Origin: Chloroflexi bacterium RBG_16_64_32
GTDB lineage: Bacteria > Chloroflexota > Dehalococcoidia > SM23-28-2 > RBG-16-64-32
Assembly (NCBI GenBank): GCA_001795235.1
Contig: MGNZ01000152.1
Location: forward strand, 23,482-30,296
Reading direction: 5' to 3'
Length of the DNA stretch: 6,815 bases
In this document: in pieces, positions 5,286-6,815 of the stretch
How positions within the stretch are numbered: position 1 is the stretch's first letter
Layout: each line of letters begins with the position of its first letter
Position numbers and translations under genes: made by a program
The notes under the pieces: generated by a model
The model's database searches: none
The model's input: the letters and a program-made list of their open reading frames with translations, nothing else
Told to the model about the DNA's origin: nothing

Positions 5286-6671
5286 TCAAGGCACCGAGTA
5301 ACCCGTCAGGTCGCCGTGCCCCGAGTAGCCCTCGCTGCTCGAGGTGTAGCGCACGATCCCGACGCCCTCAGCAAACCAGAAGGTCTGGCTGGTCGTGCTG
5401 GGTGGCACACTGATGCCCATGAACCCGCTCATCTCGATCGTGGATGTTCCATCGATCCGCAGGGCATCGAATGTCCCGGCGGGGACGCTGACCGTCTCCA
5501 TCCCGCCGACGCTCCAAGACTCCGACGTGGTGGTCGTCAACTCGACCGATGCCCCTTCGAACGGGGAGCTGACGACCATGGTGTAGTCGTTGCTCCAAGA
5601 ATACCCAGGGACCAAGCTCTCCGCCGGCGGGAGCCAGCTGCCGGAGCTGTTCACGATGTCCAGGGTGACGACTTCGCCGAACACCGAGCTGCTGATACTG
5701 CCGAAGTCGTACGACGTGATCCCGGCCGACGAGCAGATCCAGTTGACCGTGAAGGTGACCTCCGGCATGGAGAAGGCCATCGTCGCCGAGGCGGACTCCG
5801 CGGAACCACCGGCACTCGTCACATTCCACGTCATGCCGCCCTCGCTGCTATCGTAGCTCCAACTGGCTCCCGAGCGCAGGGGCAGATACGGGTGATCGCA
5901 CGCGTTGGCTCCGGTGCGACCACCGGGCACGGGCTCGAAGGCCTCGACCGCCATGCGATTGACCTCAGTTTGGATTTCAACCAAGGCCGTTCGCAACGCC
6001 GCCGCCTGCGGGGCATCTGTGTACGTGGCGCCGGGGATCAGCTCGACGAATGCCTTGACGGCTTCGACCTCATCCAGCGGGACCTCGAAGCCGATGACAA
6101 AGAGGCGGAGCTCGATTCCGGCTCGTTGGGCTTCCTGGCGGATCAGCTCGCCGGCTTCGGGATTGCACAGGTCGGCCCCGCCGGTGACGACCACGATCGA
6201 GTGCGGGCCGTCGGTGGAAGCCATGTCGCGGATGGCGCCGACCATCGCCTGCGCCACCGCTGAATCCGACTCGGGCGCCGCCTCCACCTCCCCCAGGCTC
6301 CCCTCGATCTCCCCCTGGTTGGAGGCGGCCAACGGCACGACCAGGTCGGTATCCTCGCAACCTTGCGGGAGGGCCCCGGTGCCGAAGACGCGCAACCCGG
6401 CCGTCAACCGCGGGTCGGCCGTCCGAACGATCTCCCCCAGGACGCCGCGGGCGACGACGATGCGCGGTTCACCGCTGCTGGACGGGCTCTCCATCCGAGG
6501 CGAGGCATCCAGGACGTACTCGATCGTCGGTTCGGCGGAGGTGGCTTGCCGGCCGCGAAGGTAGAAGTAGGCGCCGGCGGCAACACCGGTAAGGCACAGG
6601 CAGGCGGCCGCGAGGCCGCAGCCTACCAGGACGATCACGGGCAAGCGACGCTGAGGTGGGGGTGTGACCAT
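5286..6671 (-). CDS. Membrane-anchored VWA-like protein with C-terminal beta-rich domain
   Basis: This 461-residue protein is probably tethered to the membrane and exposed outside. Residues 12-38 are a membrane anchor after a basic start (RR at 8-9). Residues about 49-235 look like a von Willebrand factor A domain: beta-1 IEYVLDASPRM (50-60), a helix SDSAVAQAMVGAI (135-147), beta-4 HSIVVVTGGADLCN (157-170) and LRLFVIGF (188-195). The MIDAS metal site is degenerate: DxSxS reads D55-A-S57-P-R59, and TDG reads TGG. From Cys258 a Ser/Thr-rich beta domain starts with YLPLRSGASWSY and has VPAGTFDALRI and TFWFAEGVGIVRY, resembling DUF3108-like domains in multidomain envelope proteins. The ATG at 6671 is preferred: GGAGG lies 5 bases upstream, while the in-frame TTG at 6746 has no such site. 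It converges on the kinase pair, with stops 55 bases apart. A role in adhesion or in binding a partner or small molecule is possible; no function is established. Confidence 0.85.
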   Translation of the reverse strand: MVTPPPQRRLPVIVLVGCGLAAACLCLTGVAAGAYFYLRGRQATSAEPTIEYVLDASPRMESPSSSGEPRIVVARGVLGEIVRTADPRLTAGLRVFGTGALPQGCEDTDLVVPLAASNQGEIEGSLGEVEAAPESDSAVAQAMVGAIRDMASTDGPHSIVVVTGGADLCNPEAGELIRQEAQRAGIELRLFVIGFEVPLDEVEAVKAFVELIPGATYTDAPQAAALRTALVEIQTEVNRMAVEAFEPVPGGRTGANACDHPYLPLRSGASWSYDSSEGGMTWNVTSAGGSAESASATMAFSMPEVTFTVNWICSSAGITSYDFGSISSSVFGEVVTLDIVNSSGSWLPPAESLVPGYSWSNDYTMVVSSPFEGASVELTTTTSESWSVGGMETVSVPAGTFDALRIDGTSTIEMSGFMGISVPPSTTSQTFWFAEGVGIVRYTSSSEGYSGHGDLTGYSVP

Positions 6672-6672
6672 C

Positions 6673-6690
6673 GGCTCCTCCGGGGGAGCC
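6673..6690 (-). promoter_or_regulatory. Hairpin covering the ribosome-binding site of the VWA-like gene
   Basis: On the minus strand GGCTCCCCCGGAGGAGCC folds on itself (GGCTCC with GGAGCC, nearly closed to the centre). The 3' arm contains the GGAGG that sits 5 bases before the ATG at 6671, so folding would hide the ribosome site. Whether this matters in the cell is inference. Confidence 0.4.
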
Positions 6691-6693
6691 CTG

Positions 6694-6722
6694 ATTCTAT
6701 CGCGGCCCCGCGGTCGGAGCAA
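6694..6722 (-). promoter_or_regulatory. Candidate promoter of the VWA-like gene
   Basis: On the minus strand, TTGCTC (plus 6717-6722) and TAGAAT (plus 6694-6699) are separated by exactly 17 bases. The -10 matches five of six consensus bases; the -35 keeps only TTG. It would give a short leader of roughly 15-20 bases, beginning near the hairpin that contains the ribosome site. Confidence 0.45.
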
Positions 6723-6736
6723 GGCGGCCTGACACG

Positions 6737-6769
6737 GCGAAGCCAAGGTTGCCCTACTTCGCGCCTTGG
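6737..6769. repeat. Nested inverted repeats in the divergent promoter region (possible operator)
   Basis: CCAAGG (6743-6748) and CCTTGG (6764-6769) form a perfect inverted repeat with half-site centres 21 bp apart, two helical turns. Interlaced with it, GCGAAG (6737-6742) and CTTCGC (6757-6762) form a second perfect inverted repeat. Both surround the candidate plus-strand -35 at 6749-6754, a position suited to a dimeric regulator. The regulator is unknown. Confidence 0.4.
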
Positions 6770-6777
6770 GGTACCAT
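6749..6777 (+). promoter_or_regulatory. Candidate promoter of the gene beginning at the right edge
   Basis: TTGCCC (6749-6754) and TACCAT (6772-6777) are separated by 17 bases; each matches four of six consensus bases. It lies about 35 bases before a ribosome site and GTG codon, a normal distance. Confidence 0.4.
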
Positions 6778-6811
6778 CAAGTCAAACCGGACCGATCGAG
6801 GGGGATTGGCT

Positions 6812-6815
6812 GTGC
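6812..6815 (+). CDS. Probable start of a plus-strand gene (only the first codon visible)
   Basis: GTG at 6812 follows the purine-rich ribosome site GAGGGGG (6798-6804) by 7 bases and sits downstream of a candidate promoter. Only the first codon is inside the window, so the product cannot be named. It would be divergent from the VWA-like gene. Confidence 0.35.

Noticed and set aside
5316..6263. 315-codon plus-strand frame opposite the VWA-like gene
   Set aside because: Shadow frame with Arg/Gly/Asp-rich composition; the minus-strand frame has the anchor and domain patterns.
6618..6629. Possible lipobox LVGC (residues 15-18) in the VWA-like protein
   Set aside because: The hydrophobic stretch before the Cys is too short and continues for about 20 residues after it, which fits a membrane anchor better than a lipoprotein signal.
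6672..6746. Upstream TTG start adding 25 residues to the VWA-like protein
   Set aside because: It would run through the candidate promoter and hairpin, and the ATG at 6671 has a consensus GGAGG at ideal spacing.

Overview
The window is GC-rich, densely coded bacterial DNA. The gene mix is an ECF sigma factor with a membrane partner, two transmembrane Hanks-type Ser/Thr kinases with large extracytoplasmic sensor-like domains, and a membrane-anchored VWA-like protein. This mix and the style of the domains recall the Chloroflexota (Anaerolineae or a relative). That assignment is an inference from family style; there is no rRNA or other marker gene here to settle it.

Layout, left to right. (1) Positions 1-1157, minus strand: a two-gene unit. 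The ECF sigma-70 family factor (TTG start, strong Shine-Dalgarno) overlaps by ATGA a single-pass membrane protein that runs off the left edge and looks like a DUF4179-type anti-sigma or sensor partner. (2) Positions 1158-1540: a 383-base divergent intergenic region with an ECF-promoter-like motif, a palindrome and a strong 31-base hairpin. (3) Positions 1541-5230, plus strand: two tandem paralogous receptor-like kinases. The first carries an extracytoplasmic seven-repeat beta-propeller, the second a concanavalin/LamG-like domain. A 162-base spacer between them holds a hairpin and a possible 15-codon leader ORF with an ATGA overlap. (4) Positions 5286-6671, minus strand, convergent with the kinases: an N-terminally anchored protein with a VWA-like domain whose MIDAS residues are degenerate, plus a C-terminal beta-rich domain. 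The 55-base convergent gap has only weak inverted repeats and no convincing intrinsic terminator. (5) Positions 6672-6815: a compact divergent promoter region with nested inverted repeats, then a probable GTG start of another plus-strand gene at the very edge.

Read together, this looks like an envelope-signalling cluster. Two kinases put different extracytoplasmic domains in front of closely related cytoplasmic kinase domains, and a sigma factor with its own membrane partner is transcribed divergently from them. Whether the kinases act on the sigma pair or on the VWA protein cannot be told from sequence. No mobile elements, CRISPR arrays, tRNAs or rRNAs were seen.
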